Of a DNA stretch of 64,000 bases, positions 45,373 through 54,811 are shown piece by piece. Location of the stretch: contig CANLRB010000016.1 in NCBI GenBank assembly GCA_947493455.1, positions 1-64,000 of the forward strand, given 5' to 3'. A model generated the notes under the pieces. That model had not been told where the DNA came from. It did not search any database and was given only the letters and a program-made list of their open reading frames with translations. A program made the translations under genes and the position numbers. The first letter of the stretch is position 1. Each line of letters begins with the position of its first letter. The stretch is from an uncultured Pseudoalteromonas sp. GTDB lineage: Bacteria; Pseudomonadota; Gammaproteobacteria; Enterobacterales; Alteromonadaceae.

Positions 45373-45963
45373 TTACTCGAGTAAGCTTTCAATATACTCC
45401 ATAACTTGGCGAGAGTAGATTAATGCTGTGTGACTTACATGAAACACCTTGTGCTCAGCCATGCCTTTTAGTTTGGTTTCATCAAGTAATACTGTGCCAT
45501 CGGACTCGCTGCCTTTTTTTAACAGTGGCATTAGGCCAATCGGTAAATCGCCTGCAATACTATAAAGGTGTGCCTTAAATGGCCAGTCCTGATTGTCACT
45601 CAGCAAAAATTCAACACTGTTTTTTAACAGTGGACTGAGCCCTTTTTCATTCATGTGTTGTGCAATGCTCGCGCCTTTGTGCGGGGTGCCTAGAGTAATA
45701 ACTTTCGTCACTTGGTTACACTTTGGGGTCTTTGCTTCTAAGTAGGCACGGGCAATTAATCCACCCATAGAGTGACACACAAATACCGCATTTTGGTCGC
45801 CAATATAGTCGTCTATTTGCGAAAAAATTGCCGCTTTGTTTGGGTTGAGGCTTTGATACGTGAGGTTGAGAATATCAAACCCTTTTTTCTTTAAGCGCCT
45901 ACAAAGTGGCATCATTACAAAGCCCGACATATATAGACCGTGTAGCACGATAATTTTTGTCAT
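45373..45963 (-). CDS. alpha/beta hydrolase, lipase-like
   Basis: The 196-residue protein has VLHGLYMSGFVMMPLCRRL at the oxyanion region, the nucleophile elbow VCHSMGGLIARAYL, a GTPHKGA motif typical of lipases/acyltransferases (PGAP1/triacylglycerol lipase group), and a C-terminal catalytic His in VFHVSHTALI. It has no signal peptide and is probably cytoplasmic. It is last in a possible minus-strand unit after yaeQ. The substrate is unknown. Confidence 0.85.
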   Translation of the reverse strand: MTKIIVLHGLYMSGFVMMPLCRRLKKKGFDILNLTYQSLNPNKAAIFSQIDDYIGDQNAVFVCHSMGGLIARAYLEAKTPKCNQVTKVITLGTPHKGASIAQHMNEKGLSPLLKNSVEFLLSDNQDWPFKAHLYSIAGDLPIGLMPLLKKGSESDGTVLLDETKLKGMAEHKVFHVSHTALIYSRQVMEYIESLLE

Positions 45964-46046
45964 AAAAAGCAGTGTACTAGAGTAATTGCACAGTTTAGTC
46001 AGTGTAATACGAATGCGCGCTTTGGCAAAGCGCGCATGTGGGGAAT

Positions 46047-46595
46047 TTATTTTGTACTTGTTTGGATGGTGATTGGTTCGACCATGACACTCGTATCATC
46101 AGAATTAAACCAAACTTGGCCGTCTTGAATAGTGACCGTAAAACGCATCGAACGTGCAGCAAGTGTGGCGAGTTGTTGCGATTCACTCGCTTTTATACTA
46201 ATACAGGTTAGGTTGCTATAGTTGTGTAATTTATTTTGGTTTTTGTCTAACCAAACGCTTTGGTCGCCCTCACCATAGGTATACAACAAAACCTGCTCCG
46301 CTCGGTTACACGCTTTTTTTATACGCTTTTCATCGGGCAGACCCAATTCAATCCACAATTCTATTTCGTCGCTGAGCGATTTTTGCCACAACTCAGGTTC
46401 ATCATCGGCACAAAGACCTTTAGTAAACTCGAGTTGCTCATTGGCATTTAGTGCAAATGCGAGAATGCGCAGCATCATACGTTGATCTGTTTCAGATGGG
46501 TGCTGCGCTACGGTAAAGCTATAGTCTTGATATTTATGGTTATCCATATCACTTAAGCTAAGTGATACTTTATTGATTGTTGCTTTTAATGCCAT
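46047..46595 (-). CDS. yaeQ: YaeQ family protein
   Basis: The 182-residue protein matches YaeQ end to end: MALKATINKVSLSLSDMD at the start, HPSETDQRMMLRILAFALNA, and WIELGLPDEKRIKKACNRA. The family has a PD-(D/E)XK nuclease-like fold; E. coli YaeQ was found as a suppressor of an RfaH defect, but its function is not established. It sits between a small membrane protein and a hydrolase on the same strand. Confidence 0.93.
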   Translation of the reverse strand: MALKATINKVSLSLSDMDNHKYQDYSFTVAQHPSETDQRMMLRILAFALNANEQLEFTKGLCADDEPELWQKSLSDEIELWIELGLPDEKRIKKACNRAEQVLLYTYGEGDQSVWLDKNQNKLHNYSNLTCISIKASESQQLATLAARSMRFTVTIQDGQVWFNSDDTSVMVEPITIQTSTK

Positions 46596-46660
46596 GATAC
46601 TCAGTGCGATAAATTTAATTGTCGCTATTGTATGCGACAGTCGCGCGCCACAAAACCTTT

Positions 46661-46996
46661 TTATGAAACGTGACTTGAAACCGACTTTTTACTTGCCCGA
46701 AAACGCTTACCAATAAAGTAAAGGCACCAATAAACAATCGGCGTTGCTAAAATGAGATCAAACCGAAAGATTACGCCACTTTGCTCAGCATAGTGTTTTA
46801 GTAACACAAAATCGTACATCGCGTAACCAAATAAGAGAATATAGCAGCCGAATATAAGCGGGCTATGCGCTGTTTTAAGTTGACCAAATTGCAGGTGACA
46901 AAATAACAGTATAAGGACCAAAATAAGTGATAATAATTTTACTTGTGCGATTAAAATAAGCGGCATTGAAAACCACATGATTAAACTAAAGTCCAT
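46661..46996 (-). CDS. hypothetical four-helix membrane protein
   Basis: I do not recognise this 111-residue protein. It consists almost wholly of four membrane helices (about 4-20, 22-38, 45-65 and 78-95) with a basic Ser-rich C-terminus (KRFRASKKSVSSHVS). GGAGCC lies before the ATG. It is 65 bases upstream of yaeQ on the same strand and may be co-transcribed. Confidence 0.65.
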   Translation of the reverse strand: MDFSLIMWFSMPLILIAQVKLLSLILVLILLFCHLQFGQLKTAHSPLIFGCYILLFGYAMYDFVLLKHYAEQSGVIFRFDLILATPIVYWCLYFIGKRFRASKKSVSSHVS

Positions 46997-47060
46997 TTTT
47001 AGGCTCCATTAAACAAATCGGAATTAGCTTTTAGATTCTCTTAGCGTTGTTTTGGTGTCT

Positions 47061-47074
47061 ATATTGCGCAATAT
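47061..47074. promoter_or_regulatory. 14-bp palindrome ATATTGCGCAATAT
   Basis: A perfect palindrome lies in the divergent 194-base region between the membrane-protein gene (start 46996) and ylqF (start 47191). It could be an operator; no regulator is identified. Confidence 0.3.
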
Positions 47075-47190
47075 CTATTTGTATCTATTTTTCTAATATT
47101 TAGGTGATTAACGTATTTTTAAGATAAATAATGTTAATTGAGCGCAATCTCGCTAAAATACGCCCACTTAAAATTTAAGGAGTACATAAC

Positions 47191-48135
47191 ATGGCTATTC
47201 AATGGTTTCCTGGACATATGAACAAAGCGCGTAATGAGATTAAAGAGATTATGCCGCAAATGGATGTGATCATTGAGGTATTGGATGCGCGTATTCCTTA
47301 TAGCAGTGAAAACCCAATGGTGGGTGAACTGCGCGGCGATAAGCCAGTCATAAAAATATTAAATAAGGCTGACTTAGCTGATCCCGAAATGACAAAAGTA
47401 TGGATGAGCTATTTAGAACAAGAAGCGGGTGTTAAAACATTGCCGCTTGATAATAATAAATCAAGCGATGTGCATTTAATTACCGATCTGTGCAAAAAGT
47501 TGGTGCCGCACAAAGACACCGCAGACAAGCAAATAAAAGCCATGATTATGGGCATTCCAAATGTTGGTAAGTCAACGCTAATCAATACGCTGGCAGGTCG
47601 CATTGTGGCAAAAACGGGCAATGAACCCGCGGTGACAAAAGCGCAGCAACGGATCAAGTTAGATGACGGCATCATGCTGTACGATACGCCGGGTATGTTG
47701 TGGCCAAAAGTAGAAAATGAAAATTCGGGTTATCGCTTAGCGGCTACCGGCGCTATTCGTGACACAGCCATCAATTATGAAGAAGTCGCCAGCTATACTG
47801 CCGAATATTTATTACAAGCATACCCTGAATTGCTTAAGGCGCGCTATAAGCTAGATGAGTTGCCTGAGCAAGATTGGGAATTTGTTGAAATGGCAGGCCG
47901 CAAGCGTGGTTGCATTCGCTCCGGTAATCAAGTTGATACCCATAAAATGTCAGAGATTTTAATTAACGAACTACGTGATGCGGTTATTGGCCGAATTTCG
48001 ATGGAAACACCGACCATGCGCGAACGTGAAGAGGTCATGGTTGCTGAGATTCGTGCAGCAGCGGAAGCTAAAAAGAAAGCGCGCGAAGAAGAGAAGAAAG
48101 CACGCCGAGCGCGAGCGCGTAAGAACCGTCGCTAG
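47191..48135 (+). CDS. ylqF: ribosome biogenesis GTPase YlqF/RbgA
   Basis: RbgA-type GTPases mature the large ribosomal subunit. The 314-residue protein shows the circular permutation of the family: G4 (NKAD, 58-61) comes before G1 (GIPNVGKSTL, 121-130) and G3 (DTPGML, about 166-171). The N-terminal QWFPGHMNKAR motif, with its histidine, is also diagnostic. The C-terminal tail (about 285-314) is Lys/Arg/Glu-rich and likely binds rRNA. AAGGAG lies before the ATG. Confidence 0.96.
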   Translation: MAIQWFPGHMNKARNEIKEIMPQMDVIIEVLDARIPYSSENPMVGELRGDKPVIKILNKADLADPEMTKVWMSYLEQEAGVKTLPLDNNKSSDVHLITDLCKKLVPHKDTADKQIKAMIMGIPNVGKSTLINTLAGRIVAKTGNEPAVTKAQQRIKLDDGIMLYDTPGMLWPKVENENSGYRLAATGAIRDTAINYEEVASYTAEYLLQAYPELLKARYKLDELPEQDWEFVEMAGRKRGCIRSGNQVDTHKMSEILINELRDAVIGRISMETPTMREREEVMVAEIRAAAEAKKKAREEEKKARRARARKNRR

Positions 48136-48188
48136 TCACTGTTACGCTAGGCGATAACTGGTAACAGGTGTAAGAGGTTAGGTGCGAT

Positions 48189-48632
48189 CTAGTGAGTTAT
48201 TCGCACCATCTCGCACGCGTATACGGGTTCGCCATTATAGTCTGTTAAAAACTCAGATGAGACCGTAAACCCATACTTCCGATAAAGTGCTCTAGCTGGG
48301 GTATTGGTTTTCGCAACATATAACTTGGTTGATCCATTCACTTTAGATAACAAAAACTCAAGCAATGCTTTGCCAATCCCATTTCCCCTTACTGAAGGGC
48401 ATACAAATAGGGCACGGATCTCGTTGTTATAAATCGCGCCATAGCCGCGCACTTGCCCATCATCATATACATAGATATCTGATTCTAATAAAGCAGACAG
48501 GCGTTTTTTATCCTGTTCAAGCTGGAGTAATTTAAAGGATTTGCTTTCAAAACGCAGTTCATCCAACTTTGAGTTAGCGTAAATGGTTAGAAGAGATGGA
48601 TAGTCGTTCTCGCAATACGCTCGAATATTCAT
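48189..48632 (-). CDS. GNAT family N-acetyltransferase
   Basis: The 147-residue protein has the acetyl-CoA loop in VCPSVRGNGIGKALLEFLL and a C-terminal NTPARALYRKYGF motif typical of GNAT enzymes. The opening MNIRAYCENDYPSLLTIY is also typical. The acyl acceptor cannot be predicted. It is one of two unrelated GNATs in this neighbourhood (the other at 49677). Confidence 0.9.
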   Translation of the reverse strand: MNIRAYCENDYPSLLTIYANSKLDELRFESKSFKLLQLEQDKKRLSALLESDIYVYDDGQVRGYGAIYNNEIRALFVCPSVRGNGIGKALLEFLLSKVNGSTKLYVAKTNTPARALYRKYGFTVSSEFLTDYNGEPVYACEMVRITH

Positions 48633-48689
48633 GTTTAATTAGGCCGCAATTAAATTAATTTGGTTATTCATACCTCATTCGCCCTAAGT

Positions 48690-49577
48690 TCATAGCTTGC
48701 TCTTTCTAAATTCATAGTAGGCTTGTAGTGCTTTGGGCACTGAAATATAGGGATTTTCGGAATGTCCGGCATTCTCGCTATAACTATGGACGGAGTGAAA
48801 ATTATTAGGTGCGTGCGATTCTATCGCTGAGAGTAGTCCTTTGAATGAACCTGCAATGATTTGATTCTCAGCACCGCCGAGACTTAAATACAAAAACAAG
48901 GGCTGCTTGTCGGCTTTGGCAAGACCACATGTAAATTCACGGACAACCACAGAGTCGTCGTACCAAGCGGCAGGACTAAATGCAAAATAGCCAGTAAATA
49001 GTTCTGGTTTAGTCACTATGGTATATAGTACAAAGCTGCCTCCAGCAGAGAAGCCGCTTAGTATACGGTTTTGATTAACTGGGTATTTTTGTTCGATAAA
49101 CGGGATAACCTCATTTTCAATAAAAGCTAAAAACAAATCCGCTTTACCAAAGATCTCTGGGGCATTTTCGTTTTTTGGGCGCGCAGTTATTTGCACGTCT
49201 TGTCTTGCATAAGGTGGGACTAAATCACGATTTCGTGTGTTGCGAAAATACAAATTAGGAATAGCAACGACAATTGACTCTTCAATAATACCTTGCTCTG
49301 AAAGCGCTGAAATTGAGTCATGCCAGCGAGCTAAATTGAAATTTCCATCCGATTTGATAATGAGCGGATAGTGTTTATTTTTATCGTAATTTTTAGGTAG
49401 TCGGACAAAGATTTTTCTATTCTCATTCAGCACAGTGGAATAGATGCTATGGTCGATAAAATCGGAAGTATATTGCTGAACATATCCTTTGGTAAAAATG
49501 ACCGCCGTGATAAGCAAAATTAAAAGTACAGCGAGTATGCTATTTTGTTTATTAATAAACTTTGTCAATTTATCCAT
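48690..49577 (-). CDS. membrane-anchored esterase of the Fes/EsteraseD type
   Basis: The 295-residue protein has an N-terminal membrane anchor or signal sequence (about 12-30) and an esterase D-like hydrolase domain (about 45-290): VRLPKNYDKNKHYPLII, nucleophile elbow LSGFSAGGSFVLY, FSPAAWYDD, and a catalytic His in NAGHSENPY. Relatives include IroE/Fes siderophore esterases and S-formylglutathione hydrolases. No siderophore genes are adjacent, so the substrate is open. It is likely periplasmic. Confidence 0.87.
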   Translation of the reverse strand: MDKLTKFINKQNSILAVLLILLITAVIFTKGYVQQYTSDFIDHSIYSTVLNENRKIFVRLPKNYDKNKHYPLIIKSDGNFNLARWHDSISALSEQGIIEESIVVAIPNLYFRNTRNRDLVPPYARQDVQITARPKNENAPEIFGKADLFLAFIENEVIPFIEQKYPVNQNRILSGFSAGGSFVLYTIVTKPELFTGYFAFSPAAWYDDSVVVREFTCGLAKADKQPLFLYLSLGGAENQIIAGSFKGLLSAIESHAPNNFHSVHSYSENAGHSENPYISVPKALQAYYEFRKSKL

Positions 49578-49676
49578 GATTAATAGTACCTGCGAGATTT
49601 GCCAAAACTAAATGCCACGTGTTCAAATTTAACAAGGGGCTTGAACAACTTAAAACCAAATTCAAAGTGGTTATTC

Positions 49677-50114
49677 TTAAAGGGAAATGATTGCCAGCAT
49701 ATCTTCGTCGTCTTCATCCATCCCGATTTCAACAAAGCCAAAACTCGCATAGAATTCTTTAGCAACAGGGTTATTTGGGTTATAGCAAATCTCGATTTCT
49801 TTGATTTCTGTAAGTCGTTTAATGTCGTTAAGTGCAAGTGTTAAAGCTTTGCGACCAATACCTGCTTGCTGATGTTTCCGATCAACCATAAAACGCCAAA
49901 TCGAGACTTTTGTTGCAGTTTCTTTCACCCACATAAAAAAGCCGACGACGTCGTTTTCCTGATAAATAGCTCGCGTTTCGTAGCCGTCGTTAAACATCGA
50001 TTCAACCAAAGACCACATATTACAAGCAACATAATCCTCTTGCTCTTTAGTGACATCAAGGTCGCAGACTGCTTCATAATTTTCCTTAGAAACAGGTCGT
50101 AGAGATATGCTCAT
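49677..50114 (-). CDS. GNAT family N-acetyltransferase
   Basis: The 145-residue protein resembles the spermidine/aminoglycoside-type GNATs: opening ISLRPVSKENYEAVCDLDV, acetyl-CoA loop MVDRKHQQAGIGRKALTLAL, and CYNPNNPVAKEFYASFGFVEIG. The first half (EQEDYVACNMWSLVESMF) is close in style to SpeG/BltD-like or streptothricin-type acetyltransferases. The acceptor is unknown. A spermidine acetylation role is a guess made only because speE and speA lie 7 kb away. Confidence 0.88.
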   Translation of the reverse strand: MSISLRPVSKENYEAVCDLDVTKEQEDYVACNMWSLVESMFNDGYETRAIYQENDVVGFFMWVKETATKVSIWRFMVDRKHQQAGIGRKALTLALNDIKRLTEIKEIEICYNPNNPVAKEFYASFGFVEIGMDEDDEDMLAIISL

Positions 50115-50206
50115 TTTTTCCTTACTACTTAAAAATACTTGGATTTACTCGAATTGAAGAGTGTGTTTGAAGTGGCTGTGATAGGCATCAAAGTGCTCAA
50201 CAGCAA

Positions 50207-50509
50207 TTATTGCAGGCCGATTAGCCATGGTATAGCCGCTCCCAAAGTCACGGAGGTAATGCCGATTATAAATTTCAAATGATTCATTGAACTGCATTTT
50301 GAGTACATAAAAACACCCGTAAAAACAGCAAAAATAGACCAAATAATTGCGCCTTTACTGAATATCATAAGCGCGGTTTGATTGACTGAGGTTGTGTAAC
50401 CCGGACCGGCAATTTTGTTTAAAATAATCGTAACGAGCAAGCCTAAAATTGGCAGCACGGTGGCCATAGCGACTCGTTTCGTTATTTTGTTTTTTACGTT
50501 TGATTCCAT
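50207..50509 (-). CDS. hypothetical three-helix membrane protein
   Basis: From the ATG at 50509 this is a 100-residue protein with three membrane helices (about 14-32, 48-67 and 77-96) and a basic start (MESNVKNKITKRVA). A longer frame begins with a TTG at 50554 but has no ribosome-binding site. I do not recognise the family. It lies between a GNAT gene and an FGE-fold gene on the same strand. Confidence 0.6.
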   Translation of the reverse strand: MESNVKNKITKRVAMATVLPILGLLVTIILNKIAGPGYTTSVNQTALMIFSKGAIIWSIFAVFTGVFMYSKCSSMNHLKFIIGITSVTLGAAIPWLIGLQ

Positions 50510-50622
50510 TCTTGATACCGAGCGACTATTTTTCAATTTTGTTATTAGTATCAAATTAATAGCGTGACTGCTACCTTCTTATTTGTTACCTAGCGGATTC
50601 TCACGAATACACTCAAATGATA

Positions 50623-50645
50623 ATGGGCTCATATTTCGAGCCCAT
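50623..50645 (-). terminator. hairpin after the second FGE-fold gene
   Basis: ATGGGCTC (50623-50630) pairs with GAGCCCAT (50638-50645) over 8 bp with a 7-base loop, 10 bases beyond the FGE-fold stop on the minus strand. Confidence 0.6.
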
Positions 50646-50654
50646 CTGCGGTAT

Positions 50655-51569
50655 TTAATTGATTGACATCGCTAGGCGGAACCCTTCGCCAAGGCTACTT
50701 GGATTATCTGGGCCTGCATGTTCTCGAGCCGCTAATCTGGCTCCATTCTTCGAGGCATAAGAACCACCTCGGACAATCACCATGGGATTCTCGACATTGC
50801 AGCCTTCGGTCCAAGCAGTGCCATCGTTTGGAGCGCCTACGTAATGAGTGTGTTCACAATCTTCCACAAACTCACTGACATTGCCTATCATATCAAATAG
50901 GCCAAATTTGTTAGGTTTATAGCTGCCAACTTTAGCTGTATAAGCAGCATTATCATCACACGCTATCGCCTCATAAAATACGCGGTAATCTCTAGCTAAA
51001 GCAATTGATGTTTTGGTATCGAGTATATTGGCATACGTGCACAATTTAGTCGCATCATCACCCATAAAATAAGTTTTTTGCGAACCTGCACGCGCTGCAT
51101 ATTCCCACTCTGACTCAGTCGGTAGACGATAATTCTTACCGGTTTTTTTGTTTAGCCAAGTGGCATATGCTTTGGCATCCTGCCAAGTGACACATATTAC
51201 TGGATGATCATCTGACGGAGCATATTTGTCTAAATCCCAACTACCTGGCTTTCTATTGATCTCCCAATTATGGTCCTCAGTGACTTCTTGCCATATCCAA
51301 CATATGTCTTTTGTTTTATGGTTTGTATCTTGGACAAATTGTCGAAACTCGCCAACTGTCACCTCGTGTTTTGCTAGTTTGAACTTGTTGATAAAAACTT
51401 TATGCTTGGGTTGTTCGTTACTGCGTGTTCCGCCCATGATAAAGCGGCCGGCTGGAATGGTGGCCATTTCGGGTTCGGTAAACTTGGTTTTGGAGTTTGC
51501 CGCAAATACATGGATAGGGTGCATTGCAGTGACGACTAAAATGGCACAAGTTGGTAAGAATATTTTCAT
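50655..51569 (-). CDS. secreted FGE-fold (SUMF1-like) protein
   Basis: The 304-residue protein has a signal peptide (about 1-23, cleaved near VFA-AN) and one FGE-sulfatase domain (about 32-303): MATIPAGRFIMGG, LAKHEVTVGEFRQFVQD, YRLPTESEWEYAARAG and VIVRGGSYASKNGARLAAREH. As in the paralogue at 18389, the cysteine pair needed for formylglycine formation after the RGGS motif is missing, so it is probably a binding or structural protein. The ATG at 51569 is preferred over 51584 because GAGGA lies about 9 bases before it. It is divergent from the second CadC-like regulator. Confidence 0.87.
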   Translation of the reverse strand: MKIFLPTCAILVVTAMHPIHVFAANSKTKFTEPEMATIPAGRFIMGGTRSNEQPKHKVFINKFKLAKHEVTVGEFRQFVQDTNHKTKDICWIWQEVTEDHNWEINRKPGSWDLDKYAPSDDHPVICVTWQDAKAYATWLNKKTGKNYRLPTESEWEYAARAGSQKTYFMGDDATKLCTYANILDTKTSIALARDYRVFYEAIACDDNAAYTAKVGSYKPNKFGLFDMIGNVSEFVEDCEHTHYVGAPNDGTAWTEGCNVENPMVIVRGGSYASKNGARLAAREHAGPDNPSSLGEGFRLAMSIN

Positions 51570-51946
51570 AGGGTAATTCCTCAAGGGCTCCTTTGTTTGG
51601 GTGAGGCCACCCTAACAATTTCTTCATGCATGGGTTCAAAAATTATCCTAATTTCTGCGCTAAATTTGTGAGTGAGAAAAATTTTAGGTTTTAATATATG
51701 TTACGTGGTTGTAAATGTTGGCTTTAATTTCTTTTTGAGGTTTTGTGATATTGACGTTGTTTGGTTCGTATTGAGATGAATTTTTATGGAATTGAAAAAA
51801 CTATTTATAAAAATTTGACTTAGCCTATCTAAAAATTTTTTAATGGGCGCGTTTTTTGATTTGACGTAACTTGTACAGCGTTATTAAAAAGCGAGCTCAA
51901 CACGGGTTTTATACCTTTACATTGACTCGATAGTGTAACCAATTCT
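51570..51946. other. gene-free divergent intergenic region
   Basis: This 377-base, strongly AT-rich region separates the divergent FGE-fold and CadC-like genes and must hold both promoters. A TTGAC-type -35 candidate occurs at about 51928, close to the regulator start, but no convincing promoter pair, repeat or small gene was found. Confidence 0.5.
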
Positions 51947-53815
51947 ATGAACTATTATTTCCAAGACTTTCATTTTAAAAGCGATGAGCTAGTACTTTTA
52001 AAGCAAGACGAGCTTGTCAATTTACGGGCGAATGAAGCTAAGTTGTTGGCTTTGCTAATTAGTGCTCCAAATAAAGTGTTTAACAAAAAGGAAATCATGG
52101 AATCCGTTTGGGCTGGGAAAATGGTCTCAGAACAATCCATTTTTCAAAATATTAGTCATTTAAGGGTGATATTTGGCGAATCTGCGATTAAAACACACCC
52201 GAAAAAAGGCTATCAATGGTGTATTCCGTTAAAACAAGAAACAGATACGAGTTTATCGTCTAGACATGAGAGTGAAAAGCAGTCGAGTCACACCTCGATG
52301 ACTAAACCAATAGCCTTGTTCGCTTTGTGCAGTTTAATTGTTTTGTCGGTGGCTCTTGTCGGGGTTAGGTTTAACGGTGAAAGTTCTCACCAAGAACCAT
52401 CGGCGAGTGTGCCTGTACTTACTTTTATGATTGGCAATGCGCTACAAAGCCACTCAACACAAAATACCATAGCGGTTAACATTAAGAAAAAGTTTGTTAT
52501 CGAGACTGTTGAGGCATCTTCACCACTTGATATTGAGCGAATGATTTCTGCACCTGAGCTTATTTCGCACACGTTTTTATCACAATACGCACAACCCTTA
52601 CTGATAACGAATCCAATAACTGAATGGCGCGACGGCGTGAGCCTTACATTTGCAATAGTAAGTCATAAAAATGCATGGCAAAGCACTCTATTCGGCGTAA
52701 ACAAAGAAGACCTAGCAAATAAGGTGGTTGCATCTGTAAACCGTGTTATCGAGTCAGGTTATTTAACGATTAACCGCCATAATTATCTGCAAGTTAATGC
52801 TAATTTGCGGTTGCTTTATAATCGTTTTCCCGATGATCCAGCCATTACTGGTAGGCTGATTGAAGGTTTAATAAAAACGGGTAATTTGACTGAGGCAAAG
52901 CTGATTGCCACACGCGCACTTAAACATTTGCGGGATAAAGAAAAGGACGTTGGGCTGGCACATCTAATGTCATTGCGCGCTGAGATTGCATTACTAGAGG
53001 AAGATAGTGATGACTTGCTAAACTTCATTTCACTTTCACAAATCGCGTTAAAGGCGAACGCGCACAGTGATACGCGTTTTCGCAACGCCTATTTGATGGC
53101 CTACTTTAAGGCAGATGAAAAAGATTTCGCTGGGGTTAAATCTGCCTTGCTTGCACCAATCCGCTTTTTTAATCAGTCACAACAATATTATAAAGAGCTC
53201 GATCTCACTATTACACTTGCCGTATTGGCAAATAAACTGGAGCAATATGAAGAGCGTGATTTTTATTTGAATGCAGCATCAAGGATGTTGGATGTAAATG
53301 GTTTTCCAAAAGAGTTTTATGCCAAAGTTTACTTTCAACAGGGACTTTTTGCAGAGCAAGCAGGACAAATAGATGTGGCGATTGAGCACTATTCGCGAGT
53401 CTTATCTCTGTTTTCTCCAACGACCTATTGGTGGCACAAAGAACGTGCACAAGCGCACTTAGCAGCCCTTTATGTGCAAAATAAGCACTATGAACAAGCG
53501 CTCGCTATCTTTAAAGACCTTGACTCATTTACTAGCCAAGAAGAAATTATTTTGGCAGAAATTTATCTGGATTGGGATAAGTTCACACAAGCATCACAAC
53601 ATACCTTAAGCGCGTATGAATCAGCTGTACTTGCTGGTGAGTTAGCAGCGTCTTTGGATGCTGCACTGCTCTTAATTGAGCTGAGCGAGCAAAACTCCTC
53701 GATAAACAAAAAACAATATATCTCGTATTTGAAAAAGAATGCGACCCACAATTGGCTTAATTATTCGCGTGCTAAATTAACCAAGCTCGGTGTTTTAGTA
53801 TCCCTTACAAATTAA
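51947..53815 (+). CDS. CadC/ToxR-like transmembrane transcriptional regulator (paralogue)
   Basis: The 622-residue protein repeats the layout of the one at 25231: winged-helix DNA-binding domain (about 1-93, SEQSIFQNISHLRVIFG and KKGYQW), membrane helix (about 121-141) and an extracytoplasmic region with TPR-like helices (about 280-600). The DNA-binding halves are closely similar and the sensory halves much less so, suggesting duplication with new signals. It is followed 47 bases later by a periplasmic binding protein on the same strand, a possible sensory partner, and is divergent from an FGE-fold gene. Confidence 0.88.
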   Translation: MNYYFQDFHFKSDELVLLKQDELVNLRANEAKLLALLISAPNKVFNKKEIMESVWAGKMVSEQSIFQNISHLRVIFGESAIKTHPKKGYQWCIPLKQETDTSLSSRHESEKQSSHTSMTKPIALFALCSLIVLSVALVGVRFNGESSHQEPSASVPVLTFMIGNALQSHSTQNTIAVNIKKKFVIETVEASSPLDIERMISAPELISHTFLSQYAQPLLITNPITEWRDGVSLTFAIVSHKNAWQSTLFGVNKEDLANKVVASVNRVIESGYLTINRHNYLQVNANLRLLYNRFPDDPAITGRLIEGLIKTGNLTEAKLIATRALKHLRDKEKDVGLAHLMSLRAEIALLEEDSDDLLNFISLSQIALKANAHSDTRFRNAYLMAYFKADEKDFAGVKSALLAPIRFFNQSQQYYKELDLTITLAVLANKLEQYEERDFYLNAASRMLDVNGFPKEFYAKVYFQQGLFAEQAGQIDVAIEHYSRVLSLFSPTTYWWHKERAQAHLAALYVQNKHYEQALAIFKDLDSFTSQEEIILAEIYLDWDKFTQASQHTLSAYESAVLAGELAASLDAALLLIELSEQNSSINKKQYISYLKKNATHNWLNYSRAKLTKLGVLVSLTN

Positions 53816-53862
53816 ACACCTTCTACTATAGTTATTAGATGATTTAAATTGCGAAATTATCT

Positions 53863-54732
53863 ATGAATTGTTTTGTGCGGCATGTGCTCATTATTATTTG
53901 TTGTTTGGCGTGCCTTGTTATGCCTGGCGGTATAATGGCCGCGCCGCAAACACCTTATAAAGTGATTATTCCATCTGATTTTGTTTTTGATGGTGGTGAA
54001 ACGCCTGACTTTTTAGCCGGTAAATTACTGCTTGAGGTTCAAAATTATTTGGCAGGAAAAGTTGAGTTTGAAATGCAATTAGCGAGTCGTTCTCGTGAAT
54101 GGCGCCTGCTCGCTCAGCGTGATGATATTTGTTTATACAATAAAACGAAAACATCAGAGCGCCAGATATTGGCTTATTATTCTCAACTACCACTCGTTAT
54201 CTATCCACCTAACCGGCTTATTGTACGAAAACGCTCAGGTGATTTTGATGAACGGATGGAACTTGCCACTGCAGTCGACAAGTATGGATTGGTGATAGGT
54301 GTCGTCAGTGGTCGCTCATATGGCAGTGGCCTTGATAAAGAAATCATGCGATTAGGTGATAAGCTATTTATTAATGGCGGTGAATTTAATGCCGAACGGT
54401 TACATAAAATTTTGCAACAAAATAGACTTGATGGCGTGATTGAGTATAGTCGCGTATTTACCTCAAGGCTTAAATCACAACAAGAAGTCGATCAATACCA
54501 CTTTATTCAGCTCGATGATGCTGCTGATTTTAGTTATGGTTATATTGCCTGCTCGCGCTCAGAAGTTGGTAAGCAAGTGATTCAACTCATTAATGAGGCA
54601 CTTGCGAGTAATACGATGAAAGAGCACAGTTTAGTACAACATCAATTGACCTTTCCCGTAGACGAATATGAATACATTAAAAAAGAACTTGAGCTGATTT
54701 GGCGTGTGAAAGACTTTGGAGTTTACAAATAA
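53863..54732 (+). CDS. periplasmic solute-binding-like protein
   Basis: The 289-residue protein has a signal peptide (about 1-28, cleaved near IMA-AP) and a family 3-like binding fold (PYKVIIPSDFVFDGGETPDF, then LLAQRDDICLYNKTKTSERQ, and IGVVSGRSYGSG). The opening region and the periodic W/Y residues recall the transporter-independent periplasmic proteins of alteromonads. It follows the CadC-like regulator closely and ends in a terminator, so the two may be one unit in which it feeds a signal to the regulator. The ligand is unknown. Confidence 0.78.
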   Translation: MNCFVRHVLIIICCLACLVMPGGIMAAPQTPYKVIIPSDFVFDGGETPDFLAGKLLLEVQNYLAGKVEFEMQLASRSREWRLLAQRDDICLYNKTKTSERQILAYYSQLPLVIYPPNRLIVRKRSGDFDERMELATAVDKYGLVIGVVSGRSYGSGLDKEIMRLGDKLFINGGEFNAERLHKILQQNRLDGVIEYSRVFTSRLKSQQEVDQYHFIQLDDAADFSYGYIACSRSEVGKQVIQLINEALASNTMKEHSLVQHQLTFPVDEYEYIKKELELIWRVKDFGVYK

Positions 54733-54756
54733 AAAAAGCCCTAAAAAGGGCTTTTT
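54733..54756 (+). terminator. intrinsic terminator after the binding-protein gene
   Basis: AAAAAGCCCT (54733-54742) and AGGGCTTTTT (54747-54756) form a 10-bp stem with a 4-base loop and a T run immediately after the stop codon. Confidence 0.93.
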
Positions 54757-54811
54757 GGGTTTCATATCTACCGTCACCGATATGAGCAATGTAGCAAGTA
54801 AATCTTAAATT

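Noticed and set aside
48139-48167. CTGTTAC/GTAACAG hairpin after ylqF
   Set aside because: Seven-bp stem with a 15-base loop and no T run; too weak to call a terminator.
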